A DNA stretch of 64,000 nucleotides from Chimonanthus salicifolius (GCA_013350335.1 CM023537.1:15628884-15692883), one strand, 5' to 3'; counted from the first letter of the stretch, positions 32,920 to 45,730 are shown. Numbers and translations are program-made. Notes: generated by a model not told the origin, from the sequence alone.

Positions 32920-33537
32920 AAAACATCACCAGTGGGATGGCATGAAGATGGATGAATCCATTCTCTACTTTCAACTCTCAACCTGACCTCAGAAGCAACA
33001 TGGTGTGTTGAGTCCTTTTCTCTTCTTTCTACTGGGCAGGACCTAAGTTACTTATTTTTTGAATAATTACAAAAGAATGAAGCCTAACCTTTCAAATCAA
33101 TATTTATATAAACAGCCTACACTAGTGTTTGGTGGAAGTATGAAACCATAAGAAGTGGATGATGAAAGAACACTAATTTCTTATTTCAATCTCTTAAAAA
33201 GTAAGCCATCCTTCTTCAAAGTAAACATCACTCACATCACTCGCATCAATAGATCCCTCAAGAAGACAAACCAGTATTTCACATCACTGAACAAGCTTAG
33301 CACGCTTCTTGCTCAACACCATTCGATGAATTCTTGTGAAAGATCTGAAGTGACCTCCCAACTCAGTGTTGCTTGTCACATCCAGCCAAACCATAAGATT
33401 GATGGCCAGGTAAATAAATACCTTGTGTAGTGTGCTTTTAACTACTCCATGCCAATCTCTAAGTAATCAAAGCTCATTGACTCATTTGGAATTTGGGTCA
33501 ACTGACACTGCAACCAACTTTTCTGGTGTCTCAGTGA
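32920..33537. other. intergenic, no gene recognised
   Basis: A 91-codon open frame at 33155-33430 has no recognisable family and no supporting exon signals. Nothing else is evident. Confidence 0.4.
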
Positions 33538-33894
33538 TGTAGAATCGATTCTGAAGTACGATATTGTTCACTTGCCCAACTCAGAATCAACCAGATTAGC
33601 AAGGGGGATTCTTCACTACTAGGGTGAGGTGGAATCACCAAGCCCTGCATCATTGCGTCATCGGCTCTGATATCATTTGATGTAGAACCGACCTCAAGGC
33701 ACGATGTTGTCCTCTTTGACTAACCTGGAATCCACCGGGTCGAAGCTCACTGACTTTGTTTTTCGACACACGAAAATGCGTCATGTCTAAGGGAAAGGGA
33801 AATGTGGGACTAATTTTCAACCTATAATCTATCAAGCCAGCAAGCGGGACTCCTCACCGCCAGAGCGACCGGGAATCCACTGAGCCCCACATCA
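33538..33894 (-). mobile_element. minimal TRIM, minus strand
   Basis: Repeats at 33538-33652 and 33681-33894 begin TGTAGAA and end CATCA. Only 28 bases lie between them, containing a minus-strand primer site TGATATCAGAGC (33664-33675). The repeats share ACGAT.TTGT and GGAATC.AC.GAGCCC-type blocks, but the right one has about 95 extra bases. The interior and polypurine tract are missing. Confidence 0.6.
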
Positions 33895-34221
33895 GTAAAC
33901 TACTCAATGGATCTATCGCAACTAAATCTTGAGGCTTGATAATTCTTAGAACTATTGTTAATTTTATTGAAATATTTTTACTTAATCTGAGCACACTTTA
34001 TATAAAATCATTTCATTATTCATCCATTCCTCTCATTTGAAAATAAAAAACTGATTGTCAAGTAGCCTTTAGAAGGATGTGAAAGGAATTTTCGTGCCTA
34101 GTTTCTTCATGGTTGGTAGGACAATGGGACCCTTTGCAGCAAGTGACCATGAAGAGGAAGGAATCCAAGGTTTTCCATGCTTGAAGTAGAAGAACCATAA
34201 AATCTTTTCATGAAAACACAA

Positions 34222-35697
34222 GGGCTTGCGTTTGGATGGGGGTAAGAGGGGTAACTGTTACCCCTTGTTACCCTGTTTGGTAATAAGAGGTGAGGATCAA
34301 AATTTGAAAATTTACCCCTGTCGTCCATTTTTGAATACTCCTTTGCAGGTTGGGGTATTCACAATATCCTACCCCTCAATACCCCTTGCCTTCCTCTCTG
34401 TATCTATTATATTATATAAAATTAAAATCTTTCAAAATATCTATATATTATATAACTAAAAAATAATATATTTCGAGTAATTAGAAATTTAATTTTGTTT
34501 GAAATTTATTTTAAAAATGTGTCAACATTTTCAATATGATGCCTTTGGATGAAGGGTAAATTTTACAGGAGTTACCGTTGAGTAAGGGTAACTGTAAGTA
34601 GGGGTAAACTGACATATTAACAATTTTATGAGAATTAATATTTTTTATTAAATCTATATCTAATATAAATAATAAAAATAAAATTTTATGAAACATAATT
34701 TTCAAAACATTCTATTTTTAAGGGGTGATTCTGTCGAAATTTCGATAAGGTCTCGAAACTCAGAAAGAGTTTGAGGTTCATCATAATCTCTTTCAGAGTA
34801 ATTAACAATTTATTCTTTTGGAAGTTTATTTTAAAAATGTGTTAACATTTTCAACATGATGCATTTGGATGAGGGGTAAATTTTACAGGGGTTATCTGGG
34901 GTTACCCTTGAGTAGGGGTAACTGTAAGCAGGGGTAATCTGACATAACAATTTTATAAGAATTATTAATTTTTATTAAATTCATATAATATAAAAATAAA
35001 AATAAAATTTTATGAAACATAATTGTCAAAATGTCATATTTTTAAAGAGTGATTCTGTCCAAATTTCGAAAGGGTCTTGAAACTTCAAAAAAGTTTGATG
35101 TTCATGGTAATCTATTTTAGGGTAATTAGCAATTATTTTTTTGAATGTTTATTTTAAAAATTTGTCAATATTTTCAACGAGATGCATTTGGATGAGGGGT
35201 AAATTTTGCAGGGGTTACCTGGGGTTATCCTTGAGTAGGGGTAACCTGACATATTAACAATTTTATGGGAATTAATATGTTTATTAAATTCACATAATAT
35301 AAAAAATAAAAAAAAAATTTAATGAAGAGATATGTTGATATTTTTTATTCATTTATTGAGATTTAAAATAATAATATCAAAAAAATTCTTTATTTTTATT
35401 TTTTGATGTCAGAATGCAAGTGTTCATTTTAAATTATAATTATGAAAAATAATTTATAAAAAAATAGATAATATTATTATAAGTTATATTATTAGAATTT
35501 ACTTCATGAATATTATTTAATAATTATATTTTATAAAAAAAATTAAAAAAATATTAATATATCAAGTTACCCTTCCTTATAATTACCAAATAAGATTTTT
35601 TACTCTTAAAGTAAGATTTTACTTTACCACTATAATTACCAAACAAGATAATTCAAGGATCACCCTCACTCAAGGTAACCCTCATCCAAACGCAGCC
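34222..35697. mobile_element. Harbinger-like element with tandemly amplified ends
   Basis: Outer inverted ends: GGGCTTGCGTTTGGATGGGGG at the left, shortened to GGCTGCGTTTGGATGAGGG read inward from the right. The interior holds three head-to-tail units starting at 34504, 34824 and 35147, with periods of 320 and 323 bp. Each carries an internal copy of the terminal motif (GATGCATTTGGATGAGGGGTA) and GGGGTAACTG blocks. The third unit is incomplete and ends near 35335. No open frame and no clear flanking duplication were found. Confidence 0.7.
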
Positions 35698-36943
35698 AAT
35701 GAGAATTTAGAGGATCTTTGTGCATATTTTACTTTTTTGTTGTAATTTCTTCATATTTAATCAAATAAAAGCTGAGTAAATGTGATATCCAAGTTGTCTG
35801 AATTCCATGACCTCACTTTCATTTGGATGGTCTGTAACTTTATGAGGGCCCACTTTGTTTGACCCAAGAACAAAATAAGTCCAAAAGTGAGGAAAAGCTA
35901 CAGTTGCCCTTTCATTTTCATCCTTTCATTTTCTTGGACATTTCCACCTTCGTTCAAACTACAGTTTAAAGTATGATTAAAGTTTCTTTGGCTTCATTAT
36001 CTTCATAGCAAATTTGAAATTTTTGTAGAAAAAGATGTTTTCAATGAAGATATTTTTAGTTAAGAGGGGTAAAGGGTTGAAGAGGTGTACATAGATATTG
36101 AAGCACAAGTGTTCGGCCTATCAGTATAAAATTTTGTAAGTGGAGTTCTCTATATGATTAGAAAATAGATAATTGGATAGTTAATCAATATTAAGATTGT
36201 CAAATTATTCAAAATGAGACTATAAGATCATCTTAGATTTTTATTTCCACAGATGGACGGCCAAAAATCCACGATTCAACTATCCAAATCCAACTGGATT
36301 ATGTGAAATTTTGATTTATGAATGGCCCACCAGATTTCACTCTCATGGGGCCCACTCATATGCCCATCATCTGTTCTTATCATGGAATTACCTTAATAAA
36401 ACTTCTCTCGATAGATTATTAGTTTCCTTCATGGGATCAGTGCCTAAATATATTGAATTAGCTTAAAAAGTTAATCTTCCGTTCCCTCTAACAGCACCAC
36501 TTTCCGTTTTCAAACTTCTAACCATCAACGTCCCATGGCTAGCCGCCTTCCTGGAATCATGAGTTGACTCATGACAAAATGCCATAAATATTTATATTTT
36601 CAATATTTTTAAAACTATCATATATTGTTTTTTCAACGGAATACCAATCTTGTTAATATCTCGAGATTTATCGATACCGTAGTAAATCCTCAATAAAATC
36701 ATGATAATTGGTAATATCATGATAAATTTTTCATAAATTTTTAGTAAAATATTGGTTAATTCTTTATAATATTTTTAATTATCATATTTTTTTCGCGAGA
36801 TTTTTCCGTTAATTTTTCAGTAAAAATCTAAAAATTTAAAAATATTCCCTTATTACAGTTCACACATTTGGTATCTCCAAAACGATATCTATGACAATTA
36901 ATGGTCATGACCACACCATCACCTCTCTCTTTCTCCTTAACAC
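35698..36943. other. upstream region of the NAC gene
   Basis: No gene or complete transposon seen. A stretch near 36.64-36.80 kb has AATATCTCGAGATTTATCG-type motifs loosely like the CAGGGG family. The region should include the NAC promoter; individual sites cannot be assigned. Confidence 0.4.
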
Positions 36944-36951
36944 TATATATA
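36944..36951 (+). promoter_or_regulatory. TATA box of the NAC gene
   Basis: TATATATA stands 90 bases before the chosen ATG (37034). It makes the in-frame ATG at 36965 an unlikely start, because that would lie at or before the transcription start. Confidence 0.6.
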
Positions 36952-37033
36952 CAAAACTCTCTGCATGTATTCAGCAAAACACAAGCATCCACTTTATCTC
37001 TCTCTTTCTCTCTTCAAATTTCTCTTCATCAAC

Positions 37034-38047
37034 ATGAGTGAAGATAGCATGAACCTCCCACCTGGTTTCCGATTCAACCCCACCGACGAAGAGCTCGTCT
37101 TTCATTTCCTCTACCGGAAGGTGGCCAACATACCATGCCATCCCAACACCATCCCTAATCTTGATCTCTGCCGCTTCGATCCTTGGGATCTTAATGGTTT
37201 GTCACATCTCATACACTACATCATTTGCTTCAATTACTTATTTAAAAATATTGTTCCCATATTTATTTAACTAATTTTTTGTTATTTCGTTGATTTGAAT
37301 TGAAATTAACCTTTAATATGGAATGTGGGAGTAGGCAAGGCATTGGAGGGAGAAAAGAAGTGGTATTTCTTCCGTCATAGGGTACAAGACCGAGTCTCAC
37401 CCACTGGTTATTGGAAGGTGATTGGTTCTGATGATCACATTACAAGTGCTGACAGGACAGTGGGTATTAAGAAATCTCTTTGTTTCTACGTTGGGGAAGC
37501 TCCTACAGGGATTAAGACCAATTGGGTCATGCATGAATTTCACCTCTTGGATCGTGGCACCAGTAGTAGATCGTCCAGAAGAAGAGGGAAGTCAAAAATT
37601 GTAATTCCTCAATACCCTTGTACCTGTAGTAAGGCTAATAATTAATTAATTATATGGTTCTATGGCCCATGATAAGGTTGTGGTTTTCTTAATCCTAGTA
37701 CATGCAGGGGTCCATGTCCTTGAAATATGTGGCTCGGCTCATTTGCGTTTGTTTGAATATTTAAATAATTCAATTGGTCTAAACTTCTAAAATTAGACTA
37801 AAGGTCTTGGTTTGACTCCTTCTTAACTAATTTGAGAGACGAGAGTTGCAAGTGGTTCTAATATATTTCGATTAATCAAATTCTATGATCTTTTTTTTAG
37901 GTGTCAGATGAGTGGATCCTTTGTCGAGTACAGGAGAGGAACTGTGGTTCGCAAACGAGTTCATGCAACGATGGGTCGGAGCTTTCATGCTTGGATGAGA
38001 TCTTCTTGTCGTTGGATGATTTGGATGAAATTAGTTGGCCTAATTAG
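37034..38047 (+). CDS. NAC104: NAC transcription factor, XND1/NAC104 type
   Basis: A short plant NAC factor. Exons are 37034-37196, 37335-37600 and 37901-38047, giving 191 aa with GT-AG junctions in phase. NAC subdomains in order: A, LPPGFRFNPTDEELVFHFL; B, IPNLDLCRFDPWDL; C, EKKWYFFRHR and GYWKVIGSD; D, VGIKKSLCFYVGEAPTGIKT then NWVMHEFHL; E, DEWILCRV. The short C-terminus ends SELSCLDEIFLSLDDLDE, which closely matches the conserved tail of Arabidopsis XND1 (NAC104), a repressor of xylem vessel differentiation; total length also matches. That tail contains an LxCx-type core, the kind of motif reported for retinoblastoma-related protein binding. The second intron has a long T-run before the acceptor. 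Orthology is inferred from the tail and length, not from a tree. Confidence 0.93.
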
Positions 38048-38615
38048 ATGGAAAACAATGGCTTAAACATGTAATTGTATCATCTTTATTGTCAAAAAAA
38101 ATAAAAACTACTTCTTTTTTCTCTCCGACTAGGTGAGGTCAGCTTTCTTAGTTCCTAGTTCTACTCTTATGATCAACCTTACAGAAAACATGTAATCATA
38201 CATGTGGTTTAATCAAAGTGTAGCATTCAAGTGTTTTCATTAACACTCGATCTTTAATAGTTTTTTCCCACTTAAAAATGCAAGAACTTTGCATATTATT
38301 TGATGGAGATTCCACAAAGCACGTGTTCTGATTATTTGAAGGGAAGTGAAGAAAGGATTACTGTTGGGAGGGTGGAGCCCAAGCATGGCTGCTTGCTGCT
38401 CTTTTTGAATTCTCCTTAGCTCTCTTTTTACTCCTCTTTTGATGATTTTGATGATGGTCTTTGAGTCGCAAAGCATGGACCTCTACTCTATGGGTGGCAG
38501 CTTATGCAAGCATTGCATCATGTATACCGTCACAAGTCACAACAAGCAGCCTATACGTGTGCAAATTGCAAGCATGTGACTGCTCCTCTGCTCATATATC
38601 ATGTTTAGAACCATA
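38048..38615. other. 3' flank of the NAC gene
   Basis: Probably contains the NAC 3' UTR. A 78-codon minus-strand frame at 38240-38476 is not recognised and is not supported as a gene. Confidence 0.4.
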
Positions 38616-39040
38616 TGTAAGGTGGGCAAAGTCCCACATCGGAAGTACCTTGGGATGTGAATTTATAAGCGGAGGTGGGAAACTTAGAATCGGTTAGTTA
38701 TTTTTAGTGTGAAACCAACCAATGACAATTTGGTATCAGAGCAAATCGGGCCACTTTCGTGTACGATGGGACTCCCCCTTAGGCGTGGTGATGTGTACTG
38801 ATTGAGGGGCGATGTGAGTCCGGCCTTTGAGAGGAAAAAAGATAAGAATCTGCTGAGGATACTTTAGCTGCGTGGGCCCTACACAAGAGGTGTGGGTCCA
38901 CTTGGCGAAGGCGACAAGAATTGGGTTGGATGATTAGAGTCCCACATCAGAAGTACCTCGGGATGACCCTAGGTTTATAAGAGGGGTTAGAGAACTTTGG
39001 AATCAACTAGCGATTTTTAGTGTAAAATCGGCACATGACA
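38616..39040 (+). mobile_element. TRIM-type mini LTR element
   Basis: Direct repeats at about 38616-38727 and 38931-39040 share AGTCCCACATC.GAAGTACC, TTTATAAG and TTTTTAGTGT, both ending ATGACA. The first is followed by a perfect tRNA-iMet primer site TGGTATCAGAGC at 38731-38742. CATATG occurs at both outer boundaries and could include a 5-bp duplication. There is no coding capacity. Confidence 0.8.
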
Positions 39041-40055
39041 TATGGTTCAAAAAGTCAAAAATCATATTCAACTCAATATTCTATTAAGTAAAGAAATCAA
39101 CATTTGATTAAAAGAAAATTCAGTAAAATTTGTGAAATCAATTGATTCAAATTTTTATTGAGTTGAGTCAATTTAGATCGACTCACCTGAGTTTAATGAT
39201 GTTCCATATCTTTGCATTATCTCATTTAATCTAAGTATTAAAACTGATAACATTCAAGATTATGCAAAATTATATACGAAAGATTCCTTTTTTCTCTCTC
39301 TTCAGCCCTATATCTCTTATCCCAAGAGATATTTCTCCACTCTCAATTTTTTTCAAAAAAAATCTATTTTTGAATTTTTAACCTATGTTTAGAACAATTA
39401 TAAACTTATTTGTTCATTTCATGTAAAATTGAAATTACAAGATGTGTTTAATCTTAGTACTCAATTTCTATACTACTAAGTCATGTATTCATTATAAACA
39501 TATTAAAGAGCAACCATGAAATATATGTTAAATGGAAATAAGAATGAAAATTGATTAAAAAATTTAAAATATGAAAAATTCTGAAATCTTTTCCAAATTA
39601 AACATGTATAAAACGACATATGCATGTCGCAATCAAATAAAAGCATGGATTTGCGGTTAAGTTCATTTAACATGAATGCAAGAATATTTATCTATGATGC
39701 TTGAAACACCTATCCACTACGGTGTGAAGCATGTGATTGGGCCCACACAAATGATCTCAACATGATCCTACCTGGCTATTCAGCGGGGCCCATCTGGATG
39801 ATTTTAATGTGGATAAAATACTCACATCTTAGTGCCCAATTCACATCTACAGTAGACCCTCTTCAATGATAGATGATTGTGATGGATGGGGTCCACATAA
39901 CAATTACCCCAAAGTAGATAAAGTTTGACTTGCTGAAAAGAATGTGGAGGAGGTAATCAAAAGAATAGAATTTTTTATAGAATTGAAAAAAATCACATTT
40001 AAAATGATGAGATTATATTGTTGGGACGATGATTTTGTTTGAAGTAATCCTCTAA
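39041..40055. other. AT-rich intergenic DNA
   Basis: No gene or element recognised. Confidence 0.45.
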
Positions 40056-40069
40056 GAGTTCATTTCAAA

Positions 40070-40240
40070 GATTAATTCAAAGGCGATAGAGTGATAGTCA
40101 AGAACCCGTTTCAGAAAACAGGAGTTCGATTCCCATTTTATCTCAATGGTCACCAGACGTATGTAGGTAGAGAGATTTGTACATGTCTCAAGAATTAATT
40201 GGATGCTCTAAAAGACCTGAACATCTTAGTCATAAAAAAT
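40070..40240 (+). mobile_element. tRNA-derived SINE
   Basis: Flanked by GAGTTCATTTCAAA at 40056-40069 and 40241-40254. The head has an A-box-like GATAGAGTGATAG and a B box GGAGTTCGATTCCC. The tail AGATTTGTACATGTCTCAAG is shared with the SINE in GA20ox intron 2. Confidence 0.85.
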
Positions 40241-40254
40241 GAGTTCATTTCAAA

Positions 40255-43200
40255 AATTGTGATAAAAATCCTGCTATCAACATTCACAATGGGATATGTA
40301 TTTCTTGTGAGGGCTTTATGGCGTTTACATACTCTAATACACACATTTTGTGAGTAATTTTGTTTATACTTGAAATTAGTTTCACCTCCAATTTAAAATA
40401 AAAATACCTCACGATAATAAAAAAATTTAAAATAACTCTTATAATGAGGACAATATAGCTTCAATAAGGATAATGGTGATGAAAATGTCATTATTTTCAT
40501 AAAGAAAATGACATAAAAAATATTCAAAATAATAGAATGACATAGCGCAATACTTACCCACAAGAGATTGAAGCATATAATTGGACACATCCACATGATC
40601 CAAACTGCGTGTGGAACTCATTTGATAGTTAGAATTTTAATAACGATGACGATGATGATGATGACCTGCAATAACATGGGCACATATTAATTAGTAGGAT
40701 CATATTTGATGGCACAGATGGGCTAATTTGGGTGGTTCCTAGTATTAATTCCTCAAAAAAAGAGAAGAAAAGTCATTCGGGCCACTAAGGCCGCATCTTG
40801 AAATACTCATATCATTTGCATCTACCACATTCATAATAAATGCTATCCTTTGCTTAATGAGATGGTAACAATTGCCCTTCTCATCATCTCCCCAACACAA
40901 ACAAGGAAAAAAAAAAAACCAAATGTTTGGTTGGTTTCCAATCAAACTCATGCAGGGAAGCAGGCATGTGAAGGAGAGTCTTCCCTATTGAAAATCCATT
41001 GGCAATTTAGCTTAGTTGTGACATGCCAACACCTTAAATATACAATAGTGAGTGAGAGTGAGGATGGTGGACTTAGCCCTGGCTTGCACCTATGGATTGA
41101 AATGAAATCAAATGAAAATCTTTATAATATATGATTGCACTAAGACATGCCAATGGCCCTATCTCAACTTGTTCTCAAAGCATGGTTTGGAATGGACCCA
41201 AAGGAACACTATAGCATGAGACACACCTTTTCTACTCTTCTAATGATGACTTCAATGTGGCCTATAAAGAGACGTAAGATGATTTGGTGCACCCAAGTCG
41301 TGGCTTTTCAACCAAGGTACTTGTGTGTAAGATACCAAGATCCATGCAGTCACTCCTTCAAGAGTCAACAACCGCCCACCATAATTTTTTTTTAAATAGT
41401 AAGTATAACATTTTAATAATTTCTTAAACGTGTTTTATCTATATAGTCATTTTCTTGGTTTTTACTTTCATCAACCAACTATCTTATCATATTCAATTTC
41501 TCTCAAATTTATCTGATACACGAGACTTGTAGATAATTTCGTGTATCTATAGCATTAGTCTCACCTCCAATGTGAGGGAGGGATACCCATGTTATCTAAA
41601 AAAGAAAAAGAAAATTAATTTATAAAGTTGTGATACCAACTACTCTAAAAATATATTTAGATTCAATTTGAATTATTTTTGCTACACAAGATAATTTATG
41701 TTTTAAGTTCCAAATGATTTTCATCATTGATCAATGTTCGTGACAAATTGATTCTATAATCTATGCCACTAATTTCCTGTAGCTTCTTCAGATGTTTCAT
41801 CTTACCATCCGATATTGAAATTCAATAAATGGACACCTAGAAGTATGAGAAGGAGGGGTAGGAATTGATAGGATATTTAGCATATTAAGATTAAATTATG
41901 ATTATCTTATACTTAAGGGGATTTGAATCTCATGATTTCTTACTATTTTTTTATTGTTTACATTCATTAATGTGTTCTTTTTGTATAACGTACATCTATA
42001 GAAATCTTTATACGTGCTCGTTGAAATCTTCCTACATCTATCTTTAGTTGGTCTCAGTATGTTCTATTTTCCTACTAATATTTTCATGATCAAGGTGTTC
42101 AAGTCTCTTAAAACACCCAATTAACGTTTGGGACATACATAAGCTTCTCTATCTAGAATAACTATATGGAGAGTAGTCCTTTGGAAGTGGAGTGAAAATC
42201 GAACTCAGAACTCCCGTTTCTTGAGTCGAGTTCGGTTCCTGCTCATTGTAATCTTCTTCCATCTATCTTAAGTTGGTTTCGTATGTTCTATTTTCCTAGT
42301 AAATTCTAGGTTAAGATTAAATTCCAATCATTCCATAACCTAGTTTGTGAAGTCTGACTACTGTGTTTTATATCTTAAATGCCCTTTTTATAATACAATG
42401 AACTAAAAAAATATCTTTAGTTGCTATTTTGTACCACATACCTGAACATTTCTCTTTTTAAATGGTAATAATTTTATTCACACGTGCTAAAACCTTTTTA
42501 GTTAAAACTGTTATAGTAAAGCTAAAACTGTTTGTACCATCCCCTAAGAGCTACAATGTTATCCTATGCATAATCCCAATCTTGTGGGCAATAATTGGTT
42601 ATATAATCCTCTTGATCACCACATGTAATCAACAGAAGCCTTTTCAACATGCTCCTATAAATTTTAGAGATCAACTAATCTTGATCATGCTATGAGTGTC
42701 AAAGAAATAATTGATTTATGGAATTTTTGTCAAATTCAATTGTAAATGTCAATCCCATATCGATGGGATAAATGACTCCGACAATAATAATTATTGTGAT
42801 GAGATAATCTCATTGATGCTGATTTTTATATAGATGGAGGATTAGTCTCCTTGAATAATGATGATGGCAATTCTAATCATCTAATCGAAAACTGATTAGA
42901 TAGAAAGTTGGCAATGATCCACATTCAATGGGGCCAAAAATCTACCCCTTAAAGCTTGTTTTGGCTTCAATTCATCAAATATATTCATACCAACACTTTG
43001 AAAGAGAGTGAACTGAAAGATAGGCAACCAAATCACAAATCTACAGAGAAAATTAGTAAGAAATAACTAAAAACCCTACAATAATCTCTTGTAAGAAACG
43101 AAGCTAGGCATATGAATCTGGATTTGTAAGGATAGAAGCTTCTATAGCCTTGAACATGGCAACCACGTCTCCCACCATCTCCTTAGTTTCTTCTTCTGAG

Positions 43201-43618
43201 TGCAGAATGTCTCCAATGGTCTCATACTCTCCATTCAACTTGCAAATACTTTTCCCCATCATCATTTCCTTCAAATCTGAGCTCAAAAGTAAAAGATTTC
43301 ACTTTCTTACCCTATAAGACCACTATTCGGCCAGATGCATATGGAGTACGAGGGGTCAATGACCGTAATGGGAAAGAAATCCTCTTTCCGGGTTCTAAGG
43401 AGGGGCCTGCATTGTCTATTGGGCCTATTAGTTGGGCGGATGAAGTGGAGGCAGACGATTGTCTAGCTCTAGTTGTTAGAGAGAAAACATTTAAGACGAG
43501 AAGTTGCCGTTAGTGGGGGCTATTCTTAGCATTTTTTCACCTAGACACTCAAATAACTTGAAGGAAATTCTGACAGATTTTTGGGAGGCTAAGTGACGTG
43601 AAAAGGAAGAGGAACTAG
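40255..43618. other. gene-poor intergenic DNA
   Basis: No supported gene. Open frames at 41147-41395 and 43104-43286 (minus; ends AIEASILTNPDSYA) have no recognised family. At 43320-43510 a plus-strand stretch reads without stops for about 60 codons but matches nothing I know. Confidence 0.35.
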
Positions 43619-43919
43619 GGATGGAAATGGGCGGGATGGAAATGGGCCAAGTTTTGAGTGGACTTATCCTACACCAAGCCTTATTAATCCAATATGGGCT
43701 TTTATGCTTTTGAGCTTTTGGGCCAAATTTTCATTCTATAGATGAAAATGGGGTGGGTTCAAATTGGGTCTTGACGAGTCGAGCCATATTATTTCATATC
43801 ATCGAACCCTTAAACTTCGGTATCAGATTTCCATCCTTTAAAACCAAAGACTAGCCTCTAAAGGCTCTAAGTGGGGGGAAATTGGTGAAAAGCCCAGACC
43901 CTGGGTAAGCAATGCAAAG

Positions 43920-44398
43920 CAATGTTATCAAAACCGGATCGAACCACTGTTGAACCGGTGGTTCAGTCCTAGCCGAAAATCGTTTCTAGGTCAAAACCAC
44001 AGAAACCGGCTAGAACCGCTTCTTTCTACGGTTTTGACCTAGAAACCGTGAGCCGCGAACCGCTTCTCCACAAAATTTGAAATTTTTATTTTTTTAAATT
44101 TTCCCCTTCAAAATATAAAAAATTAATATTAAAAAATGTGTATATTTGAAATATAAATGTTTATTACTATTTTATCACATATCTTTCACCGTTTTGATAT
44201 ATTATTCAGAGTTTTAATGTTATTTCTAATATTTATATTAATGTTATTGGTAAAAGGTGTCTTACTTAATGTTATATGTAATATTTATATTATATTACTA
44301 CTTGACCAGCTTTCACCGGTTTTGACTACGGCTAAATCCTGTTGAAGCCAAAATGCCTCAAAGACAATTCGTTAGACTGTCTAGTTCTGATAACATTG
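43920..44398. mobile_element. hAT-type MITE, CAATGTTATC ends
   Basis: The 479-bp element is flanked by ATGCAAAG (43912-43919) and GTGCAAAG (44399-44406). Terminal inverted repeats: CAATGTTATCAAAAC at the left and CAATGTTATCAGAAC inward from the right (14 of 15). Subterminal AACCGG / CCGGTT motifs recur. The related segment in copy 2 lacks the element, confirming the boundaries. Confidence 0.88.
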
Positions 44399-44636
44399 GT
44401 GCAAAGCATGGAGCAAAACATGTAAAGACTTCCTCGAGAAGGAAAAGAACAGTGAGGGGATAAGAAAATGAGAATACACTCCACGGAGCTAAGTTTAAAT
44501 ATACATGATAGTTAAAAATGGCTTCGATCAAATTAATTAAATTATATTTTTAAAGATTATAAAAGTTTATAAATTAAAAAATAGTTTAAAGTACCAAAAA
44601 ATTGAGTAGTTTCAAAAGCTTGACTCAATGGATTAG

Positions 44637-45029
44637 TAGGGTTGAAATAGGGCCGGGTCGGGTCAGATTTTTTAAAACCCAATCCGACCTGAGCTACTAA
44701 TATATGGAACCTAACCCTACCCGACCCGAACTTTTGACACAGGCGTCCTGAACCAACCCGACCTGACCCGACCAAATTATAACCCAACTCAACCCAAAAC
44801 CTGACCCGACCAGCATTTTGAACCTACTTTAGCCTACTTTGTACCTGGTCGGGTCGGATAGGATTAACTTAAAAATCTCTCAACCCAACCCGACCCGAAT
44901 TCAATGCGGGTTTCTGACTTCTCAACCCGACCCGATCCGCTGACCCTGACTTTCATGACCTGACCTGCATGATTTTCTGGTTGGATCATGCGAGTTCGGG
45001 CCAAAACCCTAACCCGAGTTTCATCCCTA
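44637..45029. mobile_element. hAT-type MITE, GTCGGGT-rich family
   Basis: The 393-bp element is flanked by TGGATTAG (44629-44636) and TGGACTAG (45030-45037). Ends are TAGGGTTGAAATAGGG and, inward from the right, TAGGGATGAAACTCGGG. The interior is made of CCCGACC / GGGTCGG motifs. Copy 2 of the duplicated segment has the unoccupied target (one TGGATTAG at 47988-47995), confirming the insertion. It is close in structure to 1554-1866. Confidence 0.9.
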
Positions 45030-45307
45030 TGGACTAGTGAAGGTGACTTTTTGGATTGCATATTTAAATACAAACCTTCTCATGGATCTATCACATCACT
45101 ATTTATGGGCAGCACCTCCAAAAGTGAGCGATAGAACCCTTGTAATCCAAGTTGTCTTAATTATGTAAAGGGGTCATAATATTCAATCGCGCCTTTAGAT
45201 GTGCCCGTAAAGCACCAAAAGAGGTGTTTGCATTTTATATAAAAAAATATTTTTCCATTTTTTTATTAGAGGTTAAAATATATATGATAAAACATAATTC
45301 TTATGAA

Positions 45308-45469
45308 GTGTTTTTTTTTTTAATTTACGGTGTGGGAAATCGCAGGATACTCAGCGTAAACCCCCACGGGTGAGCCCACTATCCCTTAGGGCACACCAAG
45401 GTCAGGCCATAGGGCTCGAACCTGCAACCTCCCATTTCCTGAGATGGGAGGCAACCAGCTAAGCTAAAA
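45308..45469 (-). mobile_element. tRNA-derived SINE, minus strand
   Basis: AATTCTTATGAA at 45296-45307 is repeated at 45470-45481. On the minus strand the head carries TAGCTTAGCTGG (A box) and GCAGGTTCGAGCCC (B box). The T-run at 45311-45321 is its poly-A tail. Best preserved copy of the family also seen at 830 and 6950. Confidence 0.88.
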
Positions 45470-45730
45470 AATTCTTATGAACTGTTAAAATATAAATAAA
45501 AATGCCTTTCTCATTTTTTTATTAAGTATTAAAATGTAAATAGTAAATATAGTTTTTATATTATATAAAAAATATGCATTTTCTTTTGATTGATGATTTG
45601 ATCATTGGAATGAGAATGTTTTTATTCTCAATTTGACTTTCAATATAAAAGAATTGACCATTTGATTTTGCCTAAATGTCTAACTTCTTGGCCAGTTATC
45701 CAGCCCACCGGATAAGTCCAAATCATTACG

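Larger units (their letters stand above)
43619..45155. repeat. duplicated segment, copy 1
   Basis: Shares about 600-650 bp of diverged sequence with 47507-48443 in the same orientation, from GGGATGGAAATGGGC to CTTGTAATCCAAGTTGT. This copy is interrupted by two hAT-type elements (43920-44398 and 44637-45029). The nature of the underlying unit is unknown: no inverted ends or coding frame. Confidence 0.85.

Noticed and set aside
34504..35335. CRISPR-like regular repeats
   Set aside because: The units are 320 bp, contain transposon-end motifs and have no short repeat/spacer structure; the genome is eukaryotic.
36965..37033. Upstream in-frame ATG for the NAC gene
   Set aside because: It lies only 13 bases beyond the TATA box, so it is unlikely to be transcribed; 37034 gives the normal NAC start.
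43104..43286. 60-codon minus-strand frame
   Set aside because: It reads plausibly but matches no family I know, and no adjoining exon could be found.
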